Of a stretch of DNA of 64,000 nt, positions 26,749-34,669 are shown piece after piece. The notes under the pieces were generated by a model. That model was given only the letters and a program-made list of their open reading frames with translations. It was not told the origin of the DNA and did not search any database. Made by a program: the position numbers and the translations under genes. How positions within the stretch are numbered: position 1 is the first letter of the stretch; each line of letters begins with the position of its first letter. Origin of the DNA: Mesorhizobium sp. C432A (GTDB taxonomy: Bacteria > Pseudomonadota > Alphaproteobacteria > Rhizobiales > Rhizobiaceae); NCBI RefSeq assembly GCF_030323145.1, contig NZ_CP100470.1, positions 4,939,001-5,003,000 of the forward strand, in the 5' to 3' direction.

Positions 26749-27759
26749 ATGCGCAGCTACCGTCTTGAAGGGTTTGGTGGAACCGAATCCCTGGCGATGC
26801 GCGACGAGGCGCGGACGGAACCGAAACCGCATGAGATCGTGGTGCGAGTCCGCGCCGCCTCGCTCAATCGGCGCGACACGATGATCCTTGGCGGCACCTA
26901 TCCGTTGCCGCCGCGGCAAGGCATCGTGCCGCTGAGCGACGGCGCCGGTGACGTCGTCGCAATCGGCGATGCCGCTACCCGTTTTGCCGTCGGCGACCGC
27001 GTCACCGGCAGCTACTTCGCCCGCTGGATCGATGGCCGCATCAATGCCGGTCTGATCGACCAGCTCGGCTGTACGCTGGACGGCATGCTGACTGAGTTTG
27101 CCGTGCTCGACGAACAATGGGCGGCGCGACTGCCCGATCATCTGAGCTGGCACGAAGCGGCGACGCTGACCTGCGCCGGCGTGACGGCCTGGAACGCGGT
27201 GACCGGGACCCGGATTCCGAAGCCTGGTCAATGGGTTTTCACCATCGGTTCGGGTGGCGTTTCGCTGTTTGCTCTGCAGTTCGCCAAGTTGCTCGGCTGC
27301 CGGGTTGTCGCCATCACATCGCGCGCGGAGAAGGCCGACAGGCTGCGGGCGCTGGGCGCCGACCTCGTTGTCTCCAGCACCGACATACCGGAATGGGGCG
27401 GCTGGGCGCGCGAGCAGACAGGCGGCATCGACCTCGTCGTCGAAACCGGCGGCCCGGCCACCTTCGCGCAGTCGCTGATTGCCAGCACGCTTTATGGACA
27501 CATCGTGCTGCTGACGCTGCAGGACGCTAGTGGCAGATCGATCGAGATGCCGGCAGCGCTTTATCAGCGCAGCCTCGTCACCATCAGCCGCCTGTTCGTC
27601 GGCAGCCGCAGCAATCTCGAAGCCATGCTGCGCGCCGTGTCGCAGCATCGCCTCAAGCCCGTTATCGACAGGGTCTTCCCCTTTGCCGAAGCCCCCGAAG
27701 CGTACCGCCACTTCCAGCAGGGCGACGTGTTCGGGAAGGTTGTCATCGACTGCGCCTGA
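26749..27759 (+). CDS. NAD(P)-dependent medium-chain alcohol dehydrogenase / quinone oxidoreductase-like
   Basis: A 336-residue MDR-superfamily enzyme. The GroES-like N-terminal domain has RVRAASLNRRDTMILGG and PLSDGAGDVVAIG, and the Rossmann domain has a variant loop TIGSGGVSLFALQFAKLLG and ends KPVIDRVFPFAEAPEAYRHF. The usual catalytic zinc cysteine is replaced (LNRRD), which fits zinc-independent quinone or enone reductases. It is first in a cluster with OsmC and SnoaL genes under the divergent TetR, suggesting a response to electrophiles or peroxides. Cytoplasmic. Confidence 0.88.
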   Translation: MRSYRLEGFGGTESLAMRDEARTEPKPHEIVVRVRAASLNRRDTMILGGTYPLPPRQGIVPLSDGAGDVVAIGDAATRFAVGDRVTGSYFARWIDGRINAGLIDQLGCTLDGMLTEFAVLDEQWAARLPDHLSWHEAATLTCAGVTAWNAVTGTRIPKPGQWVFTIGSGGVSLFALQFAKLLGCRVVAITSRAEKADRLRALGADLVVSSTDIPEWGGWAREQTGGIDLVVETGGPATFAQSLIASTLYGHIVLLTLQDASGRSIEMPAALYQRSLVTISRLFVGSRSNLEAMLRAVSQHRLKPVIDRVFPFAEAPEAYRHFQQGDVFGKVVIDCA

Positions 27760-27800
27760 CCCAATTGCCCGCTTTTCAACCCCGAATCAGGAGAACGACC

Positions 27801-28250
27801 ATGACCATCCGTGAAGCTTCCGCAGAATGGCAAGGCACACTGAAGGAAGGCGGCGGCCGTCTGCGGCTTGGCAGCGGCGTCTTCGAAGGCGCCTATTCCT
27901 TTCCGTCGCGGTTCGAGAACGGTCCGGGCACCAATCCCGAAGAGCTGATCGGGGCAGCACATGCCGGCTGCTTCTCGATGGCGCTGACCTTCATCCTCGG
28001 CCAGGAAGGCCACGTCGCCCGCACCATCCGCACCGTCGCCAAGGTGCATCTCGGCGCGACCGCCGCCGGGCCGACGATCACCCGCATCGAGCTCGAAACG
28101 GAAGCAGAGATTCCCGGCCTTCAGCCTGCCGAATTCCAGCGTATGGCGGAGACGGCGAAGACGACCTGCCTTGTCTCCCGCGCTTTGGCCGGCGTTACAA
28201 CCATCACCCTCAAGGCCGAGCTGGCCGCCACCACTGCCACGGAACAATGA
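27801..28250 (+). CDS. OsmC-family peroxiredoxin
   Basis: A 149-residue dimeric thiol peroxidase for organic hydroperoxides. Both redox cysteines are present: Cys57 in AAHAGCFSMAL and Cys123 in TTCLVSRALAG, with the catalytic arginine likely in EGAYSFPSRFENGPGTNPEEL. Length is typical. Start at 27801 follows AGGAGA. Second gene of the TetR-controlled cluster, so it may protect against the same compound the dehydrogenase handles. Confidence 0.93.
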   Translation: MTIREASAEWQGTLKEGGGRLRLGSGVFEGAYSFPSRFENGPGTNPEELIGAAHAGCFSMALTFILGQEGHVARTIRTVAKVHLGATAAGPTITRIELETEAEIPGLQPAEFQRMAETAKTTCLVSRALAGVTTITLKAELAATTATEQ

Positions 28251-28267
28251 AAACCAGGAGGTATGAG

Positions 28268-28654
28268 ATGAGCCAGGACAGCATCACGAGCATTCATCCG
28301 GGCGACCACTCTAGCCAGACGGCCGAGATCATGCGTCGCTTCAACGATGTGTTCCAGTTGCACGATCCGTCCGCGCTTGCCGAGTTGGTGGCGCAGGATT
28401 GCGTTATCGAAAACACCGTGCCGGCGCCGGACGGCGCCCGCCATGCCGGCAAAGAGGCATGCATTGACCTATGGTCGGCGATCGCCACCCAGCCCGGCAC
28501 GCGCTTCGACCTCGAGGAAACCTTCGTCGCCGGCGAACGGGCGACGATCCGCTGGCGCTACTTCATGGCCGGCGGCAACTCCATCCGCGGCGTCAATCTG
28601 ATGCGCGTCGCGGATGGGCTGATCGTCGAGGCGATGGGTTACGTCAAGGGATAG
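28268..28654 (+). CDS. SnoaL-like / nuclear transport factor 2 fold protein
   Basis: A 128-residue protein of the SnoaL-like fold, a cone-shaped small-ligand-binding or isomerase fold. Seen are EIMRRFNDVFQLHDPSALAELVAQDC at the N-terminus and GNSIRGVNLMRVADGLIVE at the end. AGGAGG lies 7 nt before the ATG at 28268, so this start beats the ATG at 28247. Same operon as the OsmC gene; reaction unknown. Confidence 0.87.
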   Translation: MSQDSITSIHPGDHSSQTAEIMRRFNDVFQLHDPSALAELVAQDCVIENTVPAPDGARHAGKEACIDLWSAIATQPGTRFDLEETFVAGERATIRWRYFMAGGNSIRGVNLMRVADGLIVEAMGYVKG

Positions 28655-28670
28655 AAGCGTTGTCACGGAG

Positions 28671-29141
28671 GTGGCGCAAAAGCGCGCAGGCAGTGAAACG
28701 GTGCTCACCAAACTGAGCGAACTGATGTTTGTCGACGTGTTGCGCCGTTACTTGGAATCGCTGCCGCCACAAACCACGGGATGGCTGGCTGGCCTGCGCG
28801 ATCCAAACCTGGCGAGGGCACTGGCGCTGATCCACGACCGGCCGGCGCATAACTGGACGGTGGAGGCGCTGGCGAAGGACTCCGCGCTGTCGCGCAGCGT
28901 GCTCGCCGAACGCTTCACCAGGCTGGTCGGCATGCCGCCAATGCATTATCTCGCCAAATGGCGCATGCAGATCGCCTCGGAGCTGCTCAGCGCCGGCACC
29001 AGCAACATGGCCAGCATTGCCGCTGAAATCGGCTACGAATCCGAGGCAGCGTTCAGCCGCGCCTTCAAGAAGATGATCGGCCTTCCGCCCTCGGCCTGGC
29101 GTCTAGGCATCCGGACCGGATCCGGAACCGACGAAGAGTAG
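28671..29141 (+). pseudogene. AraC-family regulator missing its N-terminal cupin domain
   Basis: The visible 156 residues match only the C-terminal half of the cupin-6/AraC family: the linker GSETVLTKLSELMFVDVLRRYLE, GWLAGLRDPNLARALALIHDRP, and both helix-turn-helix motifs (ALAKDSALSRSVLAERF and MASIAAEIGYESEAAFSRAF). Full-length members are about 300 residues and start with a cupin sensor domain. Here the sequence upstream is the SnoaL gene, so about 150 residues are absent. A GTG at 28671 could still make a DNA-binding fragment. Confidence 0.75.
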
Positions 29142-29164
29142 GCCGAGGCCTGGCAGCTCCTGTT

Positions 29165-29776
29165 CTATCGATCAGCCAGCGCCAGCTTGGCGCCAAGCAT
29201 GACAAAGGCGCCGGCGAAGGTGCGGCGCATCCAGGTCAGCACCATCGGCCGCGACACGACATGGCTGCGGATCGAGGCCGCAAAGATGCCGTAAGCGACG
29301 AAGACGACGAAGGTCAGTAGCATGAAGACGCTCGAGAGTTCGAGCATCTTGGCAAATGCGTTCGGTTCGGTCGTGCTGACGAATTGCGGCAGGAAGGCAA
29401 AGAAGAAGATCGACAGCTTCGGGTTCAGGATGTTGATCAGGATACCGGAGGTGATGACCTTGGCTGCCGAGCGGGGTGCCGCGTTTTCATCGACGCTCAG
29501 GCCGCCCTTCTCGTTCAGCGTGTTCCAGGCCATGTAGAGGAGATAGGCGACGCCGAGATATTTCAGCGTCTCGAAGGCGACAGCACTTGTGTGCAGCAGC
29601 GCCGCCAAGCCGGTGATGGCGGCGGCCATATGCGGGATGATGCCAAGCGTGCAGCCGAATGCAGCAGTGATCGAGGCGCGCGCGCCTCGCGAAAGCCCGG
29701 CGCTCAGCGTGTAGAGAACGCCGGTGCCGGGCGAAGCCACAACGATCAGCGACGTCAACAGAAATTCGATGCTCAT
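29165..29776 (-). CDS. LysE/RhtB family exporter
   Basis: A 203-residue six-helix inner-membrane exporter. VVASPGTGVLYTLSAGLSRG is the family signature (Pro-Gly after strand one is kept) and SGILINILNPKLSIFFFAFLPQF is the central motif. GGAGG precedes the ATG at 29776. It is a distant paralogue of the exporter at 9846. Substrate unknown. Confidence 0.9.
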   Translation of the reverse strand: MSIEFLLTSLIVVASPGTGVLYTLSAGLSRGARASITAAFGCTLGIIPHMAAAITGLAALLHTSAVAFETLKYLGVAYLLYMAWNTLNEKGGLSVDENAAPRSAAKVITSGILINILNPKLSIFFFAFLPQFVSTTEPNAFAKMLELSSVFMLLTFVVFVAYGIFAASIRSHVVSRPMVLTWMRRTFAGAFVMLGAKLALADR

Positions 29777-29845
29777 GGTTCCTCCGACGCCCTGCCCGTG
29801 GTCGAAGCTATCGGGGGATGTGGGATGAGGCAAGGTGGGCGTCGG

Positions 29846-30229
29846 CTAGATCGTTGGCATCCCGTGCGCCTTGCGCGCCATCAGGCAATCGTCGCCGCCA
29901 GGCATGCAGGCGTGGCAGACGTCCGGGCGGATCTCGTAGATGCCGCAGGCCGTGTGCTTGCCGATCTCGCCCGTAAGCGCCGAACAGCGCACGCCCTCGC
30001 AGCGCATGCCGGACAGGTCGGCGGACACGAACTTTTCCGGAATCCGGTCAAGTTGCGCATCGTCCTCGGTCGAGAAGCGCGGCCATTCGGCCGAGTAGGA
30101 GCAGCAGGCGCCGCAGCTCTGGCAATCGAAGATTGCGGCCGCGCCGGCGTCCTCGTCGCCAGACAAAAAGTCGGTGGCGCCAGCCAGGCCGGCAGGCGCT
30201 ATGGACCGACGACCGGCATCTTGCGGCAA
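29846..30229 (-). CDS. YkgJ-family cysteine-cluster protein
   Basis: A protein of up to 127 residues with the CxxCxxCC pattern CQSCGACCSYS, then GMRCEGVRCSAL, CGIYEIRPDVCHACMPGGDDC. The ordered cysteines are typical of the YkgJ/UPF0153 family thought to bind zinc or an iron-sulphur cluster. Role unknown. The start is uncertain; the cysteine domain begins about 35 residues in. Confidence 0.82.
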   Translation of the reverse strand: MPQDAGRRSIAPAGLAGATDFLSGDEDAGAAAIFDCQSCGACCSYSAEWPRFSTEDDAQLDRIPEKFVSADLSGMRCEGVRCSALTGEIGKHTACGIYEIRPDVCHACMPGGDDCLMARKAHGMPTI

Positions 30230-30233
30230 GGCG

Positions 30234-30398
30234 CTATTTCTTCTTCTTGCCCTTCGGCGCGTCCGCCGGCGACTTGAACAGGTCGGTCGCAGCCTCTGTG
30301 GCCTCGGCGGCCTTTGGCGCGGCAGCGGGCTTGGCCTGCTTTGCAGTGGCAGCAGCCGGCGCTGCCGGCTGATCCTTGGTGGAAAACTTTATGGCCAT
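30234..30398 (-). CDS. small Lys/Ala/Pro-rich protein, unknown
   Basis: A 54-residue reading MAIKFSTKDQPAAPAAATAK with further AKPAAAPKAA repeats, ending GKKKK. The composition resembles low-complexity tails of histone H1-like or ribosome-associated proteins, but I do not recognise the family. It sits 1 bp after the next minus-strand gene and 4 bp before the cysteine-cluster gene, so it is likely part of a small operon. Confidence 0.6.
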   Translation of the reverse strand: MAIKFSTKDQPAAPAAATAKQAKPAAAPKAAEATEAATDLFKSPADAPKGKKKK

Positions 30399-30399
30399 G

Positions 30400-30807
30400 T
30401 CAGTCCTCGTCGGAAAAGCGGGATGATGGTGCGCGCGGATTGCGCAAGCGGCCGATCAGCGCCGAGACCGCTGTGATGTTCATTTCCTCGGGCGACCAGT
30501 TCCTCGCCTCGGCAATGTGGTGCGCCGCCAGTTCGCGATGCGTGCTGCCGCTATAGGCGGCATCCTGGTAGGTCACGCGCTCCTGGGTCTTTTTGTCCTC
30601 GCGGACATATTCGACCAGATAGTTCGGGGCTTCGGCACGGCCGCGCACGCCGACGCGCACCTGGGCATCGCCATGCGCGCGCTTGCAGCGCTCGAGCTTT
30701 TCCAGCACACGGCGGACATATTCGACCGGCTTGTCCAGGCCCGGGACCATGGACGCGATGGTCGCATCGGCATCGATCGGCGTCGGCGGTACGCGCTTGG
30801 TGGCCAT
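30400..30807 (-). CDS. conserved hypothetical protein
   Basis: A 135-residue soluble protein (MATKRVPPTPIDADATIASM). No signal or membrane segment; the middle is rich in charged residues and contains NYLVEYVREDKKTQERVTYQ. Family not recognised. Its start shares one base with the stop of the upstream gene (TGATG), so translation is coupled. Confidence 0.75.
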   Translation of the reverse strand: MATKRVPPTPIDADATIASMVPGLDKPVEYVRRVLEKLERCKRAHGDAQVRVGVRGRAEAPNYLVEYVREDKKTQERVTYQDAAYSGSTHRELAAHHIAEARNWSPEEMNITAVSALIGRLRNPRAPSSRFSDED

Positions 30808-31031
30808 CAGCGTTTGCCTGCCCGCTTCGGCAGCGTCGCAAGGGCTGCGGCCGCCGCCATGTCGTCGGCTTCCTTTTCCTTGCGCAGTTCGCGCAAGCGC
30901 GCGGTCTTGGCTTCGCGAGCCTCGCTGACGGCATCACGCTCGGACAGGATGCGGTTGAGTGACATCGACTGGGTTTGCGTCTTGCTGAACAGCGAGCCGG
31001 CCTGGTCGGCGGTCTTGGATTGCGTGGTCAA
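30807..31031 (-). CDS. small charged helical protein, unknown
   Basis: A 74-residue protein with a long Glu/Arg/Lys-rich helix (ILSERDAVSEAREAKTARLR) that could form a coiled coil. Family not recognised. It starts the three-gene minus-strand group that ends at 30234. Confidence 0.7.
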   Translation of the reverse strand: MTTQSKTADQAGSLFSKTQTQSMSLNRILSERDAVSEAREAKTARLRELRKEKEADDMAAAAALATLPKRAGKR

Positions 31032-31198
31032 AACTTTCTCCTGTCGGGAGCCTGGTGCCGATAGAGCGAGAGCGGTCTTCGATTAGGACCAAAGCAATAC
31101 GGCAGCGGGGCAGTATGGGCGGTTCAGATTGCTGGAGCGTCCCTTAGCACGTTCCGGCCGGCGTGCGGCGCACTTTTAGCGGCATGACGCACAAAATG

Positions 31199-31224
31199 AA
31201 AAAGGCCAGGCACCGCCTGACCTT
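31199..31224 (-). terminator. strong terminator downstream of cspA
   Basis: On the minus strand AAGGTCAGGC and GCCTGGCCTT (one G-T pair) form a 10-bp stem with a GGT loop, followed by TTTTTCATTTT. It is 100 bp past the cspA stop and would end that transcript. Confidence 0.85.
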
Positions 31225-31232
31225 CCATGAAA

Positions 31233-31264
31233 GCGCCGCGCATCCAGTTGGATGCGCAAGGCGC
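31233..31264. repeat. long hairpin in the cspA 3' untranslated region
   Basis: GCGCC-GCGCATCCA (31233-31246) pairs with TGGATGCGC-AA-GGCGC (31249-31264), 14 pairs with a two-base bulge and a GT loop. It lies between cspA and its terminator and could stabilise the mRNA or act as a processed 3' RNA. Confidence 0.65.
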
Positions 31265-31323
31265 TCCTTTCAGCCTTTCATCGGTGCCAGTACATCCGTG
31301 GTCACCGGAAGGCCGAATCCTTA

Positions 31324-31533
31324 TCAGGCCGCCTTCAACTGGTCGGCGGACATCTTGCCCGACTTGTTGTCGCGGGTCATCTCGTAGCCGAGCTTCTGAC
31401 CCTCGACGATGTCACGCATGCCGGCGCGCTCTACGGCCGAGATGTGGACAAAAACGTCGGCGGAGCCGTCGTCAGGCTGAATAAAACCAAAACCTTTGGT
31501 GGCGTTGAACCATTTCACTGTGCCGGTGGCCAT
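31324..31533 (-). CDS. cspA: cold-shock domain protein
   Basis: A 69-residue single-domain RNA-binding protein. [19 protein letters not shown] contains RNP1 (KGFGFI) and DVFVHISAV is RNP2. Cold-shock proteins act as RNA chaperones. The start at 31533 is the universal MA(T)GTVKWF; the reading upstream of it is the untranslated leader. A promoter 140 nt upstream gives the long leader usual for these genes. Confidence 0.96.
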   Translation of the reverse strand: MATGTVKWFNATKGFGFIQPDDGSADVFVHISAVERAGMRDIVEGQKLGYEMTRDNKSGKMSADQLKAA

Positions 31534-31999
31534 GAAGAACCCTTTCCCTGGCAAATATTCGTTCACCATCGTGCGACTGCACAACAGCGTTTTGTCTCGA
31601 TTTTTGATGGGGAAGTTCGTCAAAGGCGCGCATGCATGCGCGGATAACAAAAGTCGGTCAAACAAATATCGACATGTTTCTTATAGACTTCTTTTAGCGC
31701 CGAGTCAATTTCTGGTTTGCCCGCAGCCCAAATTCAACCTGAGGATGCCTGAGGCATAAGCCTCAACTGACGAGGTGGCGGAGCGCAAGGCGTTCCCAAA
31801 AAATATTCCACGCCCCGGAACCAATCGCAAGCCGGCGCATTTCCGTGGTGTCAGCAATTCAGAGAGCAATCTCAGTAATGCTGGCAAAAGGACGCTTCCC
31901 GCACATTAAACGGTGCGAGAGGCGTTCTTGTATGTGCCGTTATCTGACACAATTTCCAAGGGAAAACCGTTTCACACTTTTCCTTAAACTTACGCTCGC
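31534..31999. other. cspA leader and adjoining non-coding region (466 bp)
   Basis: Holds the cspA leader (about 31534-31673), its promoter (31680-31708), a TGAGGC-ATAA-GCCTCA hairpin at 31750-31765, and at about 31946-31985 a degenerate copy of the intergenic repeat seen at 59.3 kb. No gene seen. Confidence 0.6.
31680..31708 (-). promoter_or_regulatory. sigma-70 promoter of cspA
   Basis: On the minus strand TTGACT (31708-31703), a 17-bp spacer and TATAAG (31685-31680). Start near 31673 gives a leader of about 140 nt, the size of thermosensor leaders in cspA genes. Confidence 0.75.
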
Positions 32000-32329
32000 C
32001 TACAGGATCGCGCTGATCAGCGGCAGGATCTCGTAGCGGAAACCACGGCCGGAGTTCGACACCGGATCGCCGTCGGTGACCGCTCTTGCCTCGGCTTCGC
32101 TGCCGACACGCAGGATCAGCAGACCCCAAGGGCCGGCCGGGTCGGCGACCGGCCCGGCCAGGATCATGGTGCCCTCGGCAAGCTTGCCGCGCAGATAGTC
32201 GGCATGCCGGCCCATCAACTCCCTCTCCTCCTCCGTCAGGGTGAAGGCGAAGTCCGGCCGAGGCGGGATCAGCCGGCAGTGGAAGATTGTTGGCGCGGTA
32301 GTCTCACGCGGTCCATCATTGCCGGCCAT
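32000..32329 (-). CDS. YciI-family protein
   Basis: A 109-residue ferredoxin-like-fold protein of the YCII family. It shows FHCRLIPPRPDFAFTLTEEE, RHADYLRGKLAEGTMILAGP (conserved His and Gly-Pro) and GFRYEILPLISAIL. Many members are of unknown function, some act on chlorinated aromatics. The next gene upstream is a GST 29 bp away in the same direction. Confidence 0.85.
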   Translation of the reverse strand: MAGNDGPRETTAPTIFHCRLIPPRPDFAFTLTEEERELMGRHADYLRGKLAEGTMILAGPVADPAGPWGLLILRVGSEAEARAVTDGDPVSNSGRGFRYEILPLISAIL

Positions 32330-32358
32330 CGGTCACTCACCGTGATGTCACTAGTGTC

Positions 32359-33012
32359 CTATTCGTCCGGGCCGGGTTCCGGCCAGGTCTCCTTCGCTGC
32401 TTCCGCATACCAGTGCCGCATCGCCGGCGTTGCCAACACGGCGTCGACATAGGCGCGCGTGTCGGGCGCGAGCTTGCCGCCATAGGTGTCGAAGCGGGTG
32501 ACGACAGGTGCATACATGGCATCGGCCGCGGTGAAATGACCGAACAGGAAGGGGCCGCCCTTGCCGTATTGTTCCCGGCACTGGCGCCAGATCGTTTCGA
32601 TGCGCGCGCGCTGCATGTCGCCTTCGGCGTCGAGCGGCTTGTGGGCCTTCGGCCGGCGCAAATTCATCGGCCAGCCATAGCGCACCTCGCGAAAGCCGGA
32701 ATGCATCTCGGTCGCCACCGAGCGAGCCAAGGCGCGGGCGCCGATATCCTGCGGCCAAAGTTTTTTCTCAGGAAACAGGTCGGCCAGATATTCAAGGATG
32801 GCAAGGGTTTCCCAGACGATCCTGCCATTGTGATTCAACACTGGCACCAGGCCGGTCGGCGACACTTTCGCCAGATTGGCAAAAGTCTCGGGCGTGCGCA
32901 GGCGCACGAAACCTTCCTCGAACGGGATCTCCAGATGCTTCATCGCCACCCATGGCCTCAGCGACCAGGACGAAAAGCACTTGTTGGCGATGATGAGCGT
33001 AAATTCAGCCAA
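32359..33012 (-). CDS. glutathione S-transferase family protein
   Basis: A 217-residue two-domain enzyme. The thioredoxin-like domain has LIIANKCFSSWSLRPWVAM (putative catalytic serine), SPTGLVPVLNHNGRIVWETLAIL with the glutathione gamma-glutamyl site (ETLAI). The helical domain has FTAADAMYAPVVTRFDTYG, the N-capping box. Typical of the maleylacetoacetate isomerase/zeta-like bacterial GSTs. Likely co-transcribed with the YciI gene. Confidence 0.92.
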   Translation of the reverse strand: MAEFTLIIANKCFSSWSLRPWVAMKHLEIPFEEGFVRLRTPETFANLAKVSPTGLVPVLNHNGRIVWETLAILEYLADLFPEKKLWPQDIGARALARSVATEMHSGFREVRYGWPMNLRRPKAHKPLDAEGDMQRARIETIWRQCREQYGKGGPFLFGHFTAADAMYAPVVTRFDTYGGKLAPDTRAYVDAVLATPAMRHWYAEAAKETWPEPGPDE

Positions 33013-33115
33013 GGCGGTCTCCCCAAAATTTCGTCACACTAGTCACATGATACGACGCGGCAAAGCGTTTCGGCGACCATATAAGCGACCAGATGCGACG
33101 ATGATCGCCGCCCAG

Positions 33116-33140
33116 GGAACCTAAGCCAAGCCGGCCCGTT
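33116..33140 (+). promoter_or_regulatory. EcfG (general stress sigma) promoter of csbD
   Basis: GGAAC (33116-33120)-N16-CGTT (33137-33140) matches the alphaproteobacterial general-stress consensus GGAAC-N16/17-CGTT. Transcription would start about 36 nt before the csbD ATG. Confidence 0.8.
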
Positions 33141-33183
33141 TGCCTCCTGCGAATGAATCCCCGGAATCCCAGGAGATGCAAAG

Positions 33184-33363
33184 ATGGTGAACAAGGATCA
33201 GGTTGCCGGCGTGGCCAAGCAGGTCAAGGGCTCGGTCAAGGAGGCCGGCGGCAAGGCGACCGGCAACAGGCAGACCCAGGCCGAAGGCACGGCCGACAAG
33301 ACCGCCGGCAAGGTGCAGAAGGTCTATGGCGACGTGAAGGACAAGATCAAAAAGGCGCTCTGA
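33184..33363 (+). CDS. CsbD-family stress protein
   Basis: A 59-residue hydrophilic protein: NKDQVAGVAKQVKGSVKEAG, then the repeated GKATGN and EGTADKTAGKVQKVYGDVKD. This is the CsbD/YjbJ pattern of abundant general-stress proteins. AGGAG lies 8 nt upstream. An EcfG promoter precedes it and a terminator follows, so it is a single-gene stress transcript. Confidence 0.93.
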   Translation: MVNKDQVAGVAKQVKGSVKEAGGKATGNRQTQAEGTADKTAGKVQKVYGDVKDKIKKAL

Positions 33364-33385
33364 TTCGATCTTGCAGGCAATGAGG

Positions 33386-33410
33386 AAGGCGGCTCAAGGC
33401 CGCCTTTTTC
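33386..33410 (+). terminator. terminator of csbD
   Basis: AAGGCGGC (33386-33393) and GCCGCCTT (33399-33406) form an 8-bp stem followed by TTTTTC. On the other strand it can serve the converging metallophosphoesterase gene. Confidence 0.85.
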
Positions 33411-33413
33411 TTG

Positions 33414-34537
33414 TCAGAGGCTGAGGCTCTTGCTGAAGGCGCTGGTGAACTTGACCCCGCCCCGGTCGCCCGCCGCCTCGCCCAGCACCACGTCCATGCC
33501 GTCCCCGGTTACCCTCACCAGCGCGAAGCCACCCATATAGGCAGCCTTCGGCTTGAACAGGTCGAGGCCATCGCTTTTGTAGATCAGAGGCACTTCGTGC
33601 TGATGGCCATGGAAGATGGCGATGACATTGTAGCCCTTCAGCGCCGCCAGCATCGCCTGGCGGTCGGCCTCGCTCCACCAGTGCGGCGCGCCTGCGCCGT
33701 CATCGTCATAGGTGCGCTTGGCCGGGTCCCAGCGCTCGACCGAGAAAGTGTCCCAGCCATAGTGCTGGAACAGGATGACGGGACGGCCATCCGCCGCGTA
33801 GGTCGCCAGATCCTGCTTCAGCCACGGCAGGCTGCTCACCGCGCCATGGCCGGTGTCGCCGGCAAAGCGGTGGGTCTGGACGAGATGCAGGCCGCCCCAG
33901 TCCCAGGAATAGCAGTCGGTGTCGACATCGTATTCGGTGGCCGGCACCGGGGGCTTGAAGAACACGCCGGGGCGGTGGTTGACCTCGACATAGTCGCGCA
34001 GTTCACGCCGATACCAGTCACATGGGGCGGCGAGCCATTCTGGTCGAGATCGTGGTTGCCGAGGCCGACATAGACCGGCATGTGCACGCGGTCCGGGCCG
34101 ACGCCTTGTTGATAGCGCTGGCTGAACTGCAACAGTTGCGTGCCTTCGCTGGGCTCGGTGATCTGGCCGCCGCCATCGTCGGTGATGTCGCCGCCGACGA
34201 CGAGGCCGAGCGGCGCGCCGATGCGGCTGCCGGCCGAATGCAGGCCAGTGGCGACGCCGTCGATCTCGGCCGGCCATTGCCGGTCGGCGAGGCTGTTGAG
34301 AGCGGCGACATTGCGCAGCAAGGCGGCGTCGGTCTTGCCTTCCTCCAGGCAGTTGGGGCTGAGGCCGCTCGACATGCGGCAGGCATGGACGTCGGCGATG
34401 AACAGAAAGGTGGCGTCGATGGGCTGGATGCGCTTGCCGGTCTGGCCAAGCGCGGCGCGCGGCAGCATGCCAGCCATGGCAAGGCCGGCTGCCTGTGCGA
34501 GGAAATTGCGACGGGAGAGGACGAGCTTGCGATTCAT
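33414..34537 (-). pseudogene. Tat-exported metallophosphoesterase, broken by one frameshift
   Basis: Calcineurin-like phosphoesterase with a twin-arginine signal (SRRNFLAQAAGLAMAGMLPR). From 34537 one frame gives FLFIADVHACRM, GLVVGGDITDDGG and VYVGLGNHDLDQNGSPPH, the metal-binding blocks. At about 34020 the frame is lost; another frame continues DWYRRELRDYVEVNH, HYGWDTFSVERW and AIFHGHQHEVPL and ends at 33414. One extra base between CAT-GT and GAC at about 34020 would give an intact protein of about 374 residues. Export to the periplasm is predicted. True pseudogene or base-call error. Confidence 0.82.
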
Positions 34538-34669
34538 GACCTGAAATTCAGCACAGCCGGCGCCCCACCGTCCAGTTGCCAGGAATGGCAGGTCGACACG
34601 GCACTGTGGCTCTGGCATTTCTTGGGTCATGCTGGCGCGCAGCAAATACAAGCAGAGGGGGAGGATTTC

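Noticed and set aside
31818..31842. GGAAC-N16-CATT resembling an EcfG promoter
   Set aside because: The -10 deviates and no plus-strand gene follows for more than 1 kb.
33414..34537. Programmed frameshifting in the metallophosphoesterase
   Set aside because: No slippery heptamer with a downstream pseudoknot at the break; a simple missing base explains it.
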